In this document: one piece after another, positions 18,431 to 31,848 of the stretch | Layout of the letters: each line of letters begins with the position of its first letter | How positions within the stretch are numbered: position 1 is the first letter of the stretch | From: Fasciola hepatica | Taxonomy: Eukaryota; Platyhelminthes; Trematoda; Plagiorchiida; Fasciolidae | NCBI GenBank assembly: GCA_948099385.1 | Contig: CANUEZ040000029.1 | Coordinates: forward strand, 3,503,501-3,567,500 | Length of the DNA: 64,000 bases | Direction of reading: 5' to 3' | Made by a program: the position numbers and the translations under genes | The notes under the pieces: model-generated | Databases searched by the model: none | Seen by the model: only the letters and a program-made list of their open reading frames with translations | What the model was told of the DNA's origin: nothing

Positions 18431-21400
18431 GATTCTCCAAATCATCAATAGTCCCTAAGCATTGGGGAATCGACGAAGAGCAGTAGGCCTGGATTTTTGA
18501 AAAGCTATTCACAAGCATGGGTCAGGAGAGCTGTTACTTATCCTCCTGATCACGGCCGGTTTATTTGAGATCAAAAAACTTACCAATGGGCCAATCAGTA
18601 AATCTGGACACGGAAGCCTGATGGTGAAGCCTGTAACCTACAGGTTCATCATGTGAGGCATCCAAGTGCACGACGCTGAATAGATCAATGTCTGAGCCAT
18701 TAGGTTACCAAGAGTATAGGCTGTTGGACGGAAGCTGTTGCTCCGGTGTAACTGGCTGTATTCTGGAAGCATTGAGATGGATAAACCTTTGAACCCTATC
18801 AGTCATAACCGTGGTCCTGAGCAGAATTCTGTAACAGGCTTCTACTCGTATTCCTACTTTGGCGTAATGCAACCATCAGTAGCACTCGGGTTAGTGGCAG
18901 GTCCTCTGCTCCTTTGTATTCTATGATCATATCCGCGCAGCTATCACCTTCGAAGCTAATATTCTGCCATAGGTATCTGCAAGACAATCTCAGCAATGCG
19001 AATATGGAGGGTCAAGCACTCAACTGCCAGGGAGTGGGAATAGCTGGATCCCTGCCAATGAGTGGTGAAGACGTAGCTACGGTGTGATACCGTTAAAATA
19101 TACTTCTTCCAATTACCTTTCACCGCTTTAGGTACTGATAATGCACAACCCATCTTTAGGGGATGAGTCCAAACGTGATTACCATACTTTCACCAGAGAG
19201 AGCAGGGTAAAGACTGCTTCGGAGGCGAATGGCCAGCTCTATTACAGCTATGCTCCAGGACAGTTGGTTCTCCGAGGCATTAGGAGACAGTGCGTCACCA
19301 ACCGGCCTAAAAATTTGTGCTAGCCACTTGCAACAGCCCTAAAGGCTGATTATCAATAAATACGCTATTCTGCCCCCAAAACCCCTTACATTTTGTCCGG
19401 TATAGAAAATGGTTGAATTCTAGTCAAAACCCTCTTCCCAGCGCCACTGGTGATTCGGAGACCCCAGCCGCTGGGTACCACCAAAAGCGCGAAGCCTAAT
19501 TGAATGTGGTGCGCTTCGCTTTACAGCACACACCCATTCTATTACATTTTACCTAATTTCCAACGGTTAAAGTAAAAGCACGGATGCTTCCCCTAAGTGA
19601 TTGCTTGAGGTGAGAATATAAAGAATATGTCTTGACCTTTCACACCACACGGCCCATCGGTACCTGATGACTACCTTATAGCCCTGATGAATAGAATCCA
19701 GGACTCCGCTACAATCCGCCGAGGTTGTAGCTGCCACCAGATACTTACTCACTCCCAAAACGCACTAAATGAATTTACACCGATTTCGCATTTTTCGTAT
19801 TGGACGGCGCCGTCAGCTGTCTTTTCAACTTGCGGGACTATCTTCTTTATATTTCGTTGGTCCTTATCCGTCCAAATGCTACTTATGACTCAGAAAAGTC
19901 CAGAGCTTACTGCCAGTACATAAAGCTATCTATGAGGATGAAACCCGGCAACCAACCCTTCAAAATCACTTCACTTGAAGGGATTCTTATTCAGGTTATG
20001 AACGTGTGATGATGCTGATTTTCACTGACTATTAAACCCATTGGCTACTGGAACACCACTGTAGAGTAAACGTTACATCAGATACCCATCTTTTTATAGG
20101 CATAAATTTGTTTCCATCTTGTTCTGTCGATGAAAGTTTCGTTTTCTTTTTTCGGTACTATTCACGCTTCCTGGAAATTATTTCTTCCATTCCGGAACAT
20201 TGAGCCTCCTTCGCCAGTCGTGAATAGCTTTTCTTGATGACGGTAAACTTTACTTCACAAATAGTAACGTCCCCTTTTCCCGGCATTACTTTCAGATATT
20301 CTTGCATGCACACAAACATTTTGTATTTCTATGGTTTACCTCTTAATCCCCTTCGGCATTATCCCTAATTAAGTCAGGACCAACTCCCATGTAGAGTCTA
20401 TGGCCCCTGGCCTTCAGTCCGAAACTCGATTGCGATCACACTCAACAACGTGCATAGGAGAATATCCGAAGACAATAGAGCGGTATTGCTTATTTATAGG
20501 AGGTATGCAAGGACGTTCTGATAGGCGGAGTAATGGGCGCCAGTAAATTCGGTAACCGTTCAGATAAACGAATTTTTTCGGGGTTACAACCGTGTGTCAA
20601 CCCTGTAGCACCACAACCATCCGTTTCCCGTCCATCACCAGCGACTTATTTTTGTCCACTCTCCCATTCGTTAGCTCATCTTGAGCTTATTTCGGTCATC
20701 TCCATCTAGCATCTTTTGGCTGAACCGACCACACAAGCTTGTGTTGATAGTAAGCAGGACTTAGGCTGCCATAATGATGTCCAGCTTGTGTGACCGTGGG
20801 ATTCTGTCAATGCACTTACGGGGACGCAGAGCCCAAGGACTTTTCTGTCATCTCACATTTTTCCGAAAGGATGCAAACAACCCCTCATGGGGGAAAGCCG
20901 ATCCCTGACTACTACGCGTTGGACACCTGAAAAAGCGCTTAAACACCTGGATTATGATGCAAATTTCAAAGATTCCTTTTCGTAAGCTTATAAAACCCAT
21001 CATTCTTTGGTATCATCCGCACATCTTGAACATGTTTACGTACGTCTCTGATAAATACTCGAAATATGCCCTTGTTTTCAATATAACTATTATTTTGCCG
21101 TCCTGAGTCGTGGTCTCTGGTGCTCTGTGAAGGATTAAGTAAAATTCAGATAGCTTCCCGTCATTTGGGGGAAAGTTGTAGCGCGGAGGTTTACTGTGCG
21201 CGTCGCGCAGTTGCGGGGTCCCGTGATGCACCCACTGGGGTTCGCCCCGCTGATTATTTCTAGCTGTAGTATGGAGGTTGTGCCCCTGAATCCCAACGAT
21301 CCTGGCCTGCAACATCCGTTTCTAGGCACTGGCAGTATTGAAGAAAACGCAAAATAGGACGATGATGAAACAGACGTCAGTACCGATGCCCCGGAAAACG

Positions 21401-23748
21401 AAAAATTCGCGCGTGCATGGACACGGCAACGAAAAAATAAGAGTGAAGCTTGCAGTCATCGCACCAGTTGGAACAGAGATTCATAGATGACGAGAGAGAG
21501 GTAGAAGCGTCAGCGGAGTAGAAGCGGGACAATTTTTCGTCCACAATTGGAGGAATAACTATTGAACGAAGGTGCCGAATGTATGGCAACGGCAACTCAG
21601 GGTGTATGTTTGTCCGGACCCATTGCTCATAGGTGTAGAGTGGCCACGCGATTCAAAGTAGCAGAGGGTGTGGTTTTAATTGAGGAAGATCAAAAGGGCA
21701 GGTATAAAGGATGGAAGGAGGACTATCTTAGCTTTGTCTTAAAGGGGAAAATTGGGACATTCAAAATGACGCGCAGAAGCATTGGTGCTAATCTCCCGAG
21801 TGGTTGGTGACGGGTTAGGTCGGGTGCGCCGGGCTGTGTATGAACTGTCATTTGCAAGGACAAAACTGCGATATCAACAAGGAAGATGTGCCGGGAAATT
21901 TCAGTCGGAGTCACTGGTGATGTTTTGTGCCCAATGTCCAGATGGCGGTCAAAGCGCTCAGAGCCAGAAAAGTTGCCCGTTATGCCTCAGTTGACTTGGG
22001 TCAATAGGTAGTCCTTGGCTATCCGGTGTGGGAAATTAAATGTCAGGTAAATCAGTTCATTGGATCCTTAGCGTCATCAAGAAATATAGCCAGAAGTTGT
22101 GGTCGATACAGTAAGATCCAGCTGGATCTAAGATAGACCAAGAGAGAGCATTCTGGACGATGTTGCAGATGGGGAGTATGGTAAGCACCTCGGTAGAAGT
22201 CTATGGCCAGAGTGTTTTTCAGACTTGGGAGCGTAATCCACTACATCGGGTTTTGTTCTTAACGGGTTGCTTGAGCTTTGAAGAAGCTGGTTGACTTGGC
22301 CGACGGCCATATAATGAAATCCTTGCTTGGAATCGTTCTTTCTTAGACAGTCCCAGTTTTTAAATTCTTTGGCCGCAAAACCTGGAAGTGACGACTCACT
22401 CTCACCCTTATTTGGGATCCATTTGTTTGGCTTTGCTTTACTCTAATTGCAGGTAATGAATCACAAGCCTTCCAAAGATGTGGAACAATACACATGGTTT
22501 CTGACAGTTTCCTTACTTAATTGATTAGTACAATAATGCTCAGAGTATACCTTGGCATGAAGACACTTTTTGGAAGAGCGGCATGACCATCATAAATAAT
22601 AGAGGGCCACCACAGGTTTAATGAGTAGTTTTAATAACAACACCGTTAGTACTACAATCGCCAGCCAACGGTCGTCAGCAGATCAGGGTCTAGACAGTAC
22701 TGGGCAGCTCGGGTAGAGACTGAAGAGGGGCTCAGTAAGTAAGCTCGGAAGTACTCAGAAATAGAAAAATTTGGAGAGTTGGCATTTTGATTTTTCATGC
22801 ACGGTTTTATTTCAAAATGGTTTCGTGCTATTTCGTTATATGTGCAGGTAAGATGACCAAACATTCCTCGACCGAGTGTATGCATCGACTTTTGCAGGTG
22901 GCACCAGCAAGCATGTCAAGATATGCTTATGTGAGACAAGAGTATTGGCAAAAAAGCTTGTAGCTAGAGTGCGTCCTTGGTGAGCTCAGTAAACCACCAC
23001 CCCATCTGAATACACACTATAGAGAGGAATACGTGCCTGGTGATCATAACCGAGCATCTTTTTCAAGCTTCCCGCTCTCAGAATCGGGTCTAGGCCGAAT
23101 GTTGAGGCTAGTAATTTTCTCCATTGTCGGGCCCGGAAAAGGTATATTTTGTAGATGAAGTGTCATTATTCACCATTTTTATTACATGGAAGTGTTATGC
23201 CCGCTTAAAGAATTTTTGTTGGTAAAGGTTCGCACATTATGACGGAAAGCGCTAGGGGCGGACTGTTTTCCACTTGCTCTATGTAGCCATTTTCTTGAGG
23301 CTTTCCCCACCGACAATGATGCTGGTTTAGACACGAAGAATGAAATGTGCGGCAAAGCTCGCCTACTGGAGAGATTCATTCCTGACCACTTGCATCTGCT
23401 AGCTATTCCTAAAGATGCCCTCCGGCACTTACACGAGCCCGCATCCATCTAACCTATAAATCACTGATGGCTGAAATTTGTGAGTTTACCACATGCTGGA
23501 AAAGTATGAAAGTAGGAAGAAACGTGGACTATTCCTGGAGATATGAACAAACTGCGAGCGGAACGGAGTGGGGTCCAGTGACATAAGCTCCAGATTTCAC
23601 GGTCTAGCATTAAGCTTAGACCACTGCAATAGACTTCAAGCCCCACGACATTCCCGGCGGTGTCACTGGTTATCAGTATATTTGGAAGGATCTTATTAAC
23701 AGTGTGTGGGTGAAGTCCGGCTGCTGTGGATTGCTGACCACACTGGGC
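18431..23748. other. Unassigned intergenic DNA
   Basis: No frame longer than about 100 codons and no family signature that I recognise on either strand. A stretch at 23200-23450 (plus) reads as a continuous polar peptide without a known pattern. Confidence 0.4.
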
Positions 23749-23830
23749 AGAATAATAATAATAAGAATAATAATAGTTAATTTCGGAGAATATCGAAGCA
23801 TGCCTTATGCATGATCAAAAGTGTTTTCAT
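23749..23830 (-). repeat. LINE-type 3' tail with (ATT)n and hairpin (minus strand)
   Basis: A run of AATAATAATAATAAGAATAATAATAG on the plus strand (the reverse of an ATT tail) is followed by TTAATTTCGGAG and the hairpin CATGC-CTTAT-GCATG at 23799-23813. The layout and wording match the LINE ends at 1362-1411 and 63000-63054. The upstream body on the minus strand (beyond about 23850) does not align to copies A or B, so it may be a related family sharing the tail. Confidence 0.55.
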
Positions 23831-26800
23831 AATGGCCAAGCGGACCACAAAATCAGTGGGGACCTCCATATTCCACAGGAAAGTGGATGTGCGCCTTGTT
23901 GCAGGGAGAAGAACAGCTTTGGTTATTAAGGTCTGAAAGGTCAGCATTTGGGAGAAAGCGGGTAAGCCGGGGCCACTTCCCGTCCAGTGAGGGGAGATGA
24001 CCCAGGTGAACTACCAAGTAATTGAAGGTAGATTCAGAGAACCGGAAACTACATGTATTCGCTGCTGCCAGGAACCTTTGTTTGAATTCAACTCAATCTA
24101 GAGGGGTATAATCGATGGTGCCTGCGGCCCATTAATTGAGAAGCCAAAAGTTGAAAGCGTGACCTTAGAAATTAATCTAACCCCAAAATCCCTTTATTTA
24201 CCCATGTAAGAATCCTTGGGTTTACTTGTATTTACAGTGTAAGTTATCCTTTTATATGAGTTCTAATCTCCCAAAATGACTGGAGGAAGAGCATTTTTCA
24301 CGGATTTTCGTTCCATAAGGCTGCCCAGTTGACCGAAAAACATTTCTGATCTAAGGGCTACTCTGGAAATGGGATCAGTTACTAGTTGGTTTCTCTGCCC
24401 AGTGGTAAACTATTAACCCGTTAGGTCTTTGAATAGTATCACTGCTTTGATGGTTTCTACCTCGTCATTTTCGAGGAAGAGTCTCAGGCTTAGACTTACC
24501 CGTCTGAGCAAACTTGGATCTGGTTTCAAGAGTTGACAGCACTGAATGATATCAGGTAGGTTAAAAAAACAGGTTACCTCTTCCATCGTCAGCCTTTGAT
24601 CCACTTTATAGCCACCCTGCTCTACTGGCGAAAGCCCGTATGGACAGCGGAGCAGTATATTCAAAAGAAGTTTACCTTGGACCTTATAAGTGTTGGATTT
24701 TTTCGTGATGCTGAATGTCCTGTAAAGCCTTTGTGAAGTGAGAAAATGTCCCGATAAGGTAAAGGAGCTCCAGCACTTTTAACTAGAAACAGTTTCTAAA
24801 TGGTCGTTGGAAATTGGGTGACCTTCAGGACGAAGTGTGCCAGGGGCTACTTTAAATTCGCGTTAAAGCTGTTGATTTTGCCAGTGGAGGGTTTTGTTAA
24901 CGTGTCTGTGCTACCGTAACTGGGGAAAGCCAAGCCTTGCGGTTTATCATTATTAACAGAGTAGGCATTCTGGGACCAAGAGCGTGAAAAGTTTTGATGT
25001 CATCTGAAAACCAGAGGAGAATGCTACGGCTATGACACTAAGAACGCCACTTATATCCACCAGAACAAGCGAGGCACCCAGAAAGATGTGTTGGATGGAA
25101 CCGCTAGTGATGTGTTTGGTTTTAGACCTGCCGCGTCTTTTTAACCGTTGAAGATGATCATTCCATTGCCTTTTGTTTTCCCTGACAGTTAAGCAACAAT
25201 AGTTGTTTCATAAAAACGATGTATGCAGTACCCACTAAGGTGCGCTTTCTATTCCAGGAATTCTTACTTCGGCCGATTCATTTTCGGTGGAGAGTTGCCC
25301 TTTTTTGCCGGGCGTTTTCGTTGTGCCCTCTGTTCATACAACTATTTTCACTGCCCAAGGCTTTCGGTTTATGCTGTTAACTTTTGACTCCTGGTATACG
25401 CATTTTGATCCATCCAGCTGTATGACAAACAGTCGTAACGAAAATTCGTAGGGGTTTGTAGTCGTAATGATTATGTTGGGCCGGACAAAGTGGTATGAGT
25501 GCAATGAGTAGTACGCCAGGGCTGCTCTGCCCAGTTCAGGAAAAACTATGAGCTGCTCAGCGAACAGGAGTCCGTGAAACAGACATATAATTACTGCGTT
25601 GCTATGACAGAGTAGAGCTTTTTTACACTACGAAAATGGTTGGATGGAAAAATTGAGCCACCGCAGGACGTTCACCGAAAGAGCTGTCAAAGAGTCTAGC
25701 ACTGGCAACAAGCACAATCGGTGGAATAAACTAACAGCAGTTGAGCAAGTGCAAACTTAGTAGCAGAGAAGTACAAAACAACCCGGATGAAACGTGAAGC
25801 TGGAAGTACTTCAACAAAGGGCAAAAGAACTAGTAGACCAGTCCAAAACTTGAGGGTCTTTATTGAAGGAGTTGGCTGAAAAGGCAAGTGACTTCTGTAA
25901 GTGTTATTCCGATCGTGAGTAAAGCGTATCCCAATTGACGAATTCGTGAGTCATAACAAGATTGATTCGTTGACTATACAGTACTGGATTAACAAACTGC
26001 ACGCATATAAATATGCACAAACCTCAATTGTATGGCCACAACTTCTAGCAACGAGGACCACAGTTTAATGAAAAGCGAACTTCAGGTACCACCGTCACGG
26101 CCGTCCGAGTTCGAATCAAAAATGTGCCACGATGCATAAGCGAAGTATGAACAAATGTTCAAGTGTAGTTTTGATGCATGCTGCACTTGTTCGGGGATCA
26201 GTAAGATAAAGAGCATAGTCTCAACAATAAAAGTATGCGAAAGTGGCTAGGAAGGATGTCCACAAGTGTACGTTACAACTTCTGCATATTTGTGCGGAAC
26301 CGGTGATCAGAGAGCGGCAGATCCTGAGGGGAGCCGATCATAGATGTCGCCAGTGCCCTCAGAATGGCAGGGCTACGTGGGAACCCAAATAAAGCAAAGG
26401 GCAACAGAGTAGATCCCCGGAAGAAAACCATCGGGCCAAAACCGGGGTCCCTGATAATCTTCCCTGTGAGCAAACGGCAAAGATCTGCTCTGAGGCCTGA
26501 AATCAACCGTGAAATGCAAAGCAAGACAGTACGCACGGATAACCACGCGCATCCCTTCACATCAAATGTTGGGTAGGAGCAAAATTTGCCGCCTCCAATG
26601 AAATTAGGACTCAAGCAGCCTGTTTCAGTGATTACGAGATCGGGAAACACATCCATCAGCAAATCCGCGTCGAAAACCACAGTCATTAGTAAAAGATAAT
26701 CTGCACGGATAACGCCCAGAGTAAACGCTGGGAAAATCCAGGAGGGCGGGGCATTAGTTGAAAAGATACCCATAAAGGACATAAGGCGGGTAATCGTTTA

Positions 26801-27290
26801 GCGACTGCGCATCCGCAAGCTGGATGCGTGACTGAAATGGAGGCAAAAGTGGCAGCGGCTCCAGTCCAGCTGACGCCAAATTTCAGTATTGAGGATGAAA
26901 GCTGGGCAGCTGTAGTTGCGCAAACACCAACCACGCAGTTAAACAGGAGAAGGCCTCCGAAGTCCTTGAGAGAAAATGGATAACCGAATTATGAGACAGA
27001 TGAAGCCTTAAGTGTTTCCTTTGATAGCATTACAACTGCCGTGCTGAGCGTGGCCTTGGGGGTTCAAAGAAATCACAGGTCCAGCGGCTGTGTGCAAAAC
27101 GTGGACTGTCTTCTCGGGATTCACGCCTTAGGATAAGGCGACTTTGAGCGGTAAGCTGAGCCGGATGACCTGGCAGAGTGTGCCAGTGTGTGTGTGGCAC
27201 ACAAGTGCCTGTAACTTAGAAGATAAATAGGGGAATTGCTGACTGGAAATAACGGATCAGTAATTATAGCTGTCACTGAGCCTGGCTGAA
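23831..27290. other. Unassigned; possible LINE 5' region at its right end
   Basis: A minus-strand frame of 169 codons (26273-26782) and a plus-strand frame near 26780-26990 (Ala/Thr/Pro-rich, then a basic end) are the longest open stretches. Because a LINE endonuclease follows at 27.3 kb on the plus strand, the plus-strand stretch could be decayed ORF1 of that LINE. No motif supports this. Confidence 0.25.
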
Positions 27291-27299
27291 GAAGAAGCA

Positions 27300-27880
27300 A
27301 GGTGTTGTGCGAATTCGGGGCTACACAGACTATAGACAGGATCAGACAAGTAATAGGTTGAGTGGATGGGTTGTCTCTCCCGTAAGGGCTGAGTGCTGTC
27401 GGCTGGAGGTCCCGCTCACACAAACACCACCTAATATACAAGCCATCGCATGTTGGATTCGCCCAGGCCGGTGGCTGGCCGGGATAGCCTGTGTCTATGG
27501 AGCACCGCAGCCAGACGTGGAAGAAAACTGTGAAATATTCCAAGTTTCATAGGTGGTGACGGGTAGGTCACAGTGCTTTGTCATTTTGGGAGGCACAATC
27601 CTTCCAGAAATAAAATGGGACAATGAATATGCCCTCAGAGAGACCTCCGGAAATGTCTCGTGATGTGGCCTCACAAATGTGCCCTCACACAACACTTAAG
27701 AAAAGCAACGCGCTTCCGCGATGGGCAACGTTTATCTACGCTAGGTCAACTAGTAACCAGATGCCGATCTGGCCTCCCCCATTTGGTGAGAGAGGAGCCA
27801 CTGGGGAAGGGCGACCACGGAGTCCTACGGGGGACGTTCGCTGCAAGCGAACAAGCCGAGGTCTAGGTTGGACCCGAACT
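27300..27880 (+). pseudogene. LINE endonuclease (APE-type) remnant
   Basis: Reading across frameshifts gives 'AGIACVYGAPQPDVEEN' near 27480-27525, matching the 'CVYRAPQ/CIYRPP' strand of LINE APE endonucleases. A 'VTGRSQCFVILGG' stretch follows where the GDFN box should be (box itself degraded), then 'QHLRKATRFRDGQR' and 'EEPLGKGDHGVL' near 27795-27830, matching the 'PPLG-SDH' catalytic end. The RT fragment at 28690-29060 lies downstream in the right order. Confidence 0.6.
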
Positions 27881-28219
27881 ACGCTAGAGTGGACGAGGGT
27901 CAACTCAGGGTAAGGGCACGAGGCACACGTTGGTACTCGGAGATACCGGAGCCGTCTGTGGATGTAAGGTGAAGAGTATTAAATCTCGGGCCGACAAGCT
28001 CGCAAACTTGTTTGTTCAGTTAACACCACAAAAATATCAGAGCCGACTACCTTGGCGGAAGCCAAGAATAGTAACAGAATTACCGTTTGTGGAAAGGTAA
28101 GGGCGCATGGTTGACCTCATAGGATGCACGACGCGCGCACCACCTACAAGATAGCCGAGAAACGGGACCCAATTCCTGAAAAGAGAGAGGAACTTTGAGT
28201 GTAAGATGTTGTCAGCAAA

Positions 28220-29060
28220 GTGAGGACAAATCCAAAGAGACCCCTCGCCCGCGTAAAGTCCAAGAACGCGACACTTGCCTATGTGGTTGCCTCGGAAGTG
28301 CCTACTGGAAGCTTTGCTTCTGATGCTAAGGGGAGGGTGGAAACCTTATTCGTATGCCTGAAGGGTGTATTCAGTCAAGACCACATGATAACTTTGCCCG
28401 TCTGGGATTTGGAGTATGTCAGTGATTTATAAGCTTACTGCTTGTGAAGCCGTTGTTAAATTTCAAGGCAGCCAGACCTGGTGTGATCTATCTGGCAATC
28501 ATTCGGCCTCTTGCTTATGTCTTTTCGCGATCCGGTACGCGGCTGTGCGAGACGTTGCTGAAGTGAGAGCGGTGCAGGTGGATCCATGTATGGCCGTTTT
28601 TGTGGCCACATAAAAGGCAGGATAAGGCGGGGAGAGAAGCATTTTTGAATGCTCACACCAACAGTGTTGCTCGAGTACTTAGGACGCTAAATCAGAAAAC
28701 AATTTTTCTTGCTTCTTGTTGATAAAGAACTACTGACGCCGGCACATTATGAGTTTGTAAAAAGAGATCGCGCTCGACAAACCCATCAATGTTCCTGGAG
28801 AAGACCACTCGACTAATGGATGGGGACACGGCAGTGATGGTTTGCCACGTGGAATTCAGTAAAGCCTTTGACTGAGTAAGCGATTGCCTGTTACGCTTAA
28901 AATTTCAGATCTTTGGGACCATCTATAAAGCAGGCGATTGGATTTTCTAAACCACGAACTGCCTCATATGTGAACCATCGAAGGGTTTGGGCTGCATTAT
29001 TGGGTCAAAAGGGCATGCGGGGAACCTTGATAAGACCAAAAGGCGCAATGACTGCAGCTT
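28220..29060 (+). pseudogene. LINE linker and N-terminal RT remnant (CR1/Jockey-type)
   Basis: A 70-codon frame (28220-28432, containing 'GRVETLFVCLKGVFSQ') fits the linker between endonuclease and RT, where a similar F--VF box usually occurs. RT begins near 28690. 'VEFSKAFD' at about 28850-28873, followed by an in-frame stop and 'VSDCLLRLKFQIFG', is the 'DFSKAFD-V-H--LL-KL---G' block. The rest of RT, including the catalytic box, is not recognised beyond 29060. The element is truncated and inactive. Confidence 0.65.
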
Positions 29061-29539
29061 ACGAGTTGAACCCCTGCCCCTGCGATCCAGTTACACCTAC
29101 GAACTGAATCGATACTGCCGTAGACGGAGGAACCCAAAAACACGAAGCAAGGTCCAGTATATTGGAAATCCGGTGTCTGCCGAAGATGGTGACTGTTCTA
29201 AATGCTCTGTAATCACCACAGGCTCGCCAGTCGCCGTTGAATTAAGGAACTGTGTGGCGAGAGGAGGACCGTAGGGGTACTAGAAGGGAGTTTTATACTG
29301 AGCTCTGGCAAGTGTTTGAATTCCGCCTGTGAAACTTGGAAATTGTCCGGAGCTAATCGAAGTAGCCCATTGAACACTGCGGGTCTCTTTGCGTCTATGT
29401 GGCGGATGACGCTGGTGGCCACTGAAGGGAGAGGTTCAGACTGCCAAGACATGGCTAAATAGGCTGCTACAAGTGCCTCACAAGGTTGGAGTGACTGCGG
29501 TTCAGCACACACAGGACTGATGTGATTCACTCGTGAAAT
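29061..29539. other. Unassigned, minus-strand open frame of 130 codons
   Basis: A minus-strand frame (29213-29605) lies downstream, in minus-strand sense, of the Ty3 protease remnant. It may be the decayed region between protease and RT of that element. No RT block is recognised. Confidence 0.3.
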
Positions 29540-29960
29540 ATAACCAGCAACAGCCAAAGAGGCCTGGCAGTCCACCACCCTGCGGCGCCAGGTAATAAAC
29601 AACAAGGCTGTGTTGCAGGAAGTCCGTGCCTAGAATGGGGCTTCGGCAATGATTATACCCAACGAAAGTTGCTCTTTGAACCCAAGTTTAATGTGAGCAG
29701 TGGCTGGTCAGAAGTAGGGATGGCCGTGCCACTGGAGGCTCGTAGTGTTAGGGTCTGCGGTGTGTTTCTGTTGCCTTCCGATCGGGGGATGACACTGACT
29801 TCGGCACCGATTTCTACAAGAAAAAGGTTATTTGAAATAATATATTGGGTTCAAAAGGCCACTGTTTGTCCGATATCCGGCTCCGTGGGACGCCATCACT
29901 GGCCAAGGGTTCAGTTTCCCTGATGAGCATCGGGGGATGTACAACCTGGTCCGCTCAGTT
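29540..29960 (-). pseudogene. Ty3/gypsy protease remnant (minus strand)
   Basis: The minus strand reads 'GAEVSVIPRSEGNRN' near 29775-29820, where active enzymes have the catalytic DTGA box; here the Asp-Thr pair is replaced. It continues with 'PQTLTLRASSGTAIPT', 'LTLNLGSKSNFRWV' and 'PILGTDFLQHS', the standard order of a Ty3 retropepsin of the type with a 'FRW-F-VADV---ILG-DFL' end. One stop and one frameshift separate the blocks. Gag should lie to the right (29960-30450) but has no clear zinc knuckle. It is unrelated in orientation to the neighbouring LINE. Confidence 0.65.
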
Positions 29961-30640
29961 TGGCTCCCCCATCGAAGTGGTTGTGACATTCACAGTCCCC
30001 CTGTTTTTAGGGCCAAAAATCGTTGTAGTGAGAGATTGTAGCACCTGGGCGAGCGTGGGTGGTCCCATCTTTACTCACTAATAGGCTTTGCGGGCTTGCA
30101 CCAATTCTGGACAGAACTAGAGCAAAGTAGTCAGACTTTGTCGAGGTATCCACTGGGTTGATGGAAGATCCGGTGACCCCAGTGACAGCGGGGTTTTTCC
30201 GTGAGGTAGTCATCGGCTACCGCTGCAGTTTCCATCAGCCAGTACCTAAGCGTGGAACTCAATGAAGTGAAATATGCAGCTAAATCTCCCTTGAGAAGGG
30301 TTCTCTGTTAATGTGGATCCTTCAAAAAGCCGCATCTTACGCAGAGGTTCAGAGGGCTTTCTATTTCCAGGCTCACCGCATTGAAGTTTTTGACTACCTC
30401 GGTCCTCTGTCGAGGTCATGAAGCAATGACGGCCCTTTTCAAAGCCTTGCACCTCCGAAAAGAAATTAGAATGATAGTAATATCTATATTTGTCAACCGC
30501 GATCGGGCTTCTCGGGGGGACTCTTGATAAGATTGCGTAACGGTAATTAGCCCGAAAACTGTTCTCAAGTCGGCAAGTGGAGGTCGTGACATCAGGCCTC
30601 CTTATGAGGAAAATAGAAGCAGTTAAAACAAAGTAACTAC

Positions 30641-30910
30641 ATGCAGTTTTACGAAATCAATATGAATCAGTTACGAAATAGCTTACGATCAGTGTTAGGG
30701 TACTCCGAAAAGTTCCTACCCAAAGTAGTTACTCAAAGTTGCGCCCCTTCTCCAGAAGTGCGCCAGCTTCGAAATAGATGTACAGATTTGCCAATTTTGT
30801 ATAGAAATTTTATCCTTGCGATGATACAACATTTGTCATGCACCGAAATTATAATTGATGTGCACATAAAGTCTCAGAAACTAATGCCTTATTTGATTTT
30901 TGTACAATAA
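30641..30910 (+). CDS. Hypothetical 89-residue open frame
   Basis: It starts at ATG 30641 in an A/T-rich stretch and ends in TAA. The peptide has no signal peptide, membrane segment or motif that I recognise. With no neighbour evidence and a length easily reached by chance, it may not be a gene. Confidence 0.15.
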   Translation: MQFYEINMNQLRNSLRSVLGYSEKFLPKVVTQSCAPSPEVRQLRNRCTDLPILYRNFILAMIQHLSCTEIIIDVHIKSQKLMPYLIFVQ

Positions 30911-31561
30911 AATGGCTTTTTTGCGCCAGTATGAGGTTATAAAAGTAAAGCTAAAGTATGCAATGGTTTATCAATGTTAGTTGTACATTTATTTCCCCCT
31001 GGTTGTGTAGTTGGTATAGCGTAGTTGTTTGGTAGTCCTTGAAGTTCTTCCGTGAAACTTCTGATCTTTTATTGTTTGTATTCTGTGGGTAAAATTACAA
31101 CCTACATTTTATCAGATGTACGTATCGTCATCCTCATATTACCGTTTGACCAAATGGACTTGGAATGGCCTCTCCGTGAAATCAATTGGTTTTTCCTTTC
31201 TGTTGTTGTGAAAATCTAAGTCTATTGTAAAAGTGACAACGGTAATAACACAGCTTTATTGCTGGCTGTAATACGTCAACTTTTCGATTGCTGCGATTGA
31301 CCATTCTCAGGGCAATCGAAGTCCGTTGAACATCTTTCTATTTCCATTTTAGGACATCAGTCTCGGACAAGGATGGTATACGTCTTTCTAATGGCTGTGG
31401 ATGCCATTACAAAACTTGCATAAAGTGGTGCTTCCTGCAAACAATGAGTCACACAGGTAACAGGGCCCGTGTGTAACCCTCACCAGTCATCCCTCAAGGG
31501 ATGATCGGAAGGGTAGTTGATCTCCTAATTATTTTTAAAAATAAGTTCAGCGGCAACCCGT
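30911..31561. other. Unassigned A/T-rich DNA
   Basis: No coding or repeat signature recognised; borders the left inverted repeat of the Penelope-like element. Confidence 0.4.
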
Positions 31562-31682
31562 GTTTTAAGAAAACGGTATGTGGCAGACACGGATCTGTTT
31601 TTCCGGAACTTCACCTCAGGCTTATACAGTACAGGTGCTAGTTGTCTTTCGTAAAATTAGTAAAGTTAGAAAATAGTCCGGA
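31562..31682 (-). repeat. Left flanking repeat of the Penelope-like element (inverted copy)
   Basis: Read on the minus strand this ~120-bp segment matches the plus strand at 33725-33846. Shared blocks are CTAA.TTTACTAATTTTACGAAA, ACAAC, TGTACTGT.TA.GC.TGA.GTG, A/GGATC.G.GT.TGCC and TAAAAC. It lies downstream of the element's endonuclease. Penelope-like elements are known to carry terminal repeats in direct or inverted arrangement. Confidence 0.65.
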
Positions 31683-31848
31683 GTGATCACAAAAACTCAC
31701 CTTGGCAATCCTCAGACTGACGGCTGTGCACTTGTATGGATAATTCCTTTATTGGTTTCGCCTACCGTGTGTGCCTGTCTGACTATCTTGCCTACCTTCG
31801 GCGAGGGAAGAAGCGATGCCTTGACAAACGTGTTTTGCGAACGCAGGA

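Noticed and set aside
19780..20010. Possible Ty3 integrase/RNase H remnant
   Set aside because: The translation has a retroelement flavour but no motif in the right order; it is left as unassigned.
26105..26125. tRNA T-loop-like GAGTTCGAATC
   Set aside because: No cloverleaf or acceptor stem can be built around it; the same is true for ATTCGAACCCC near 38958.
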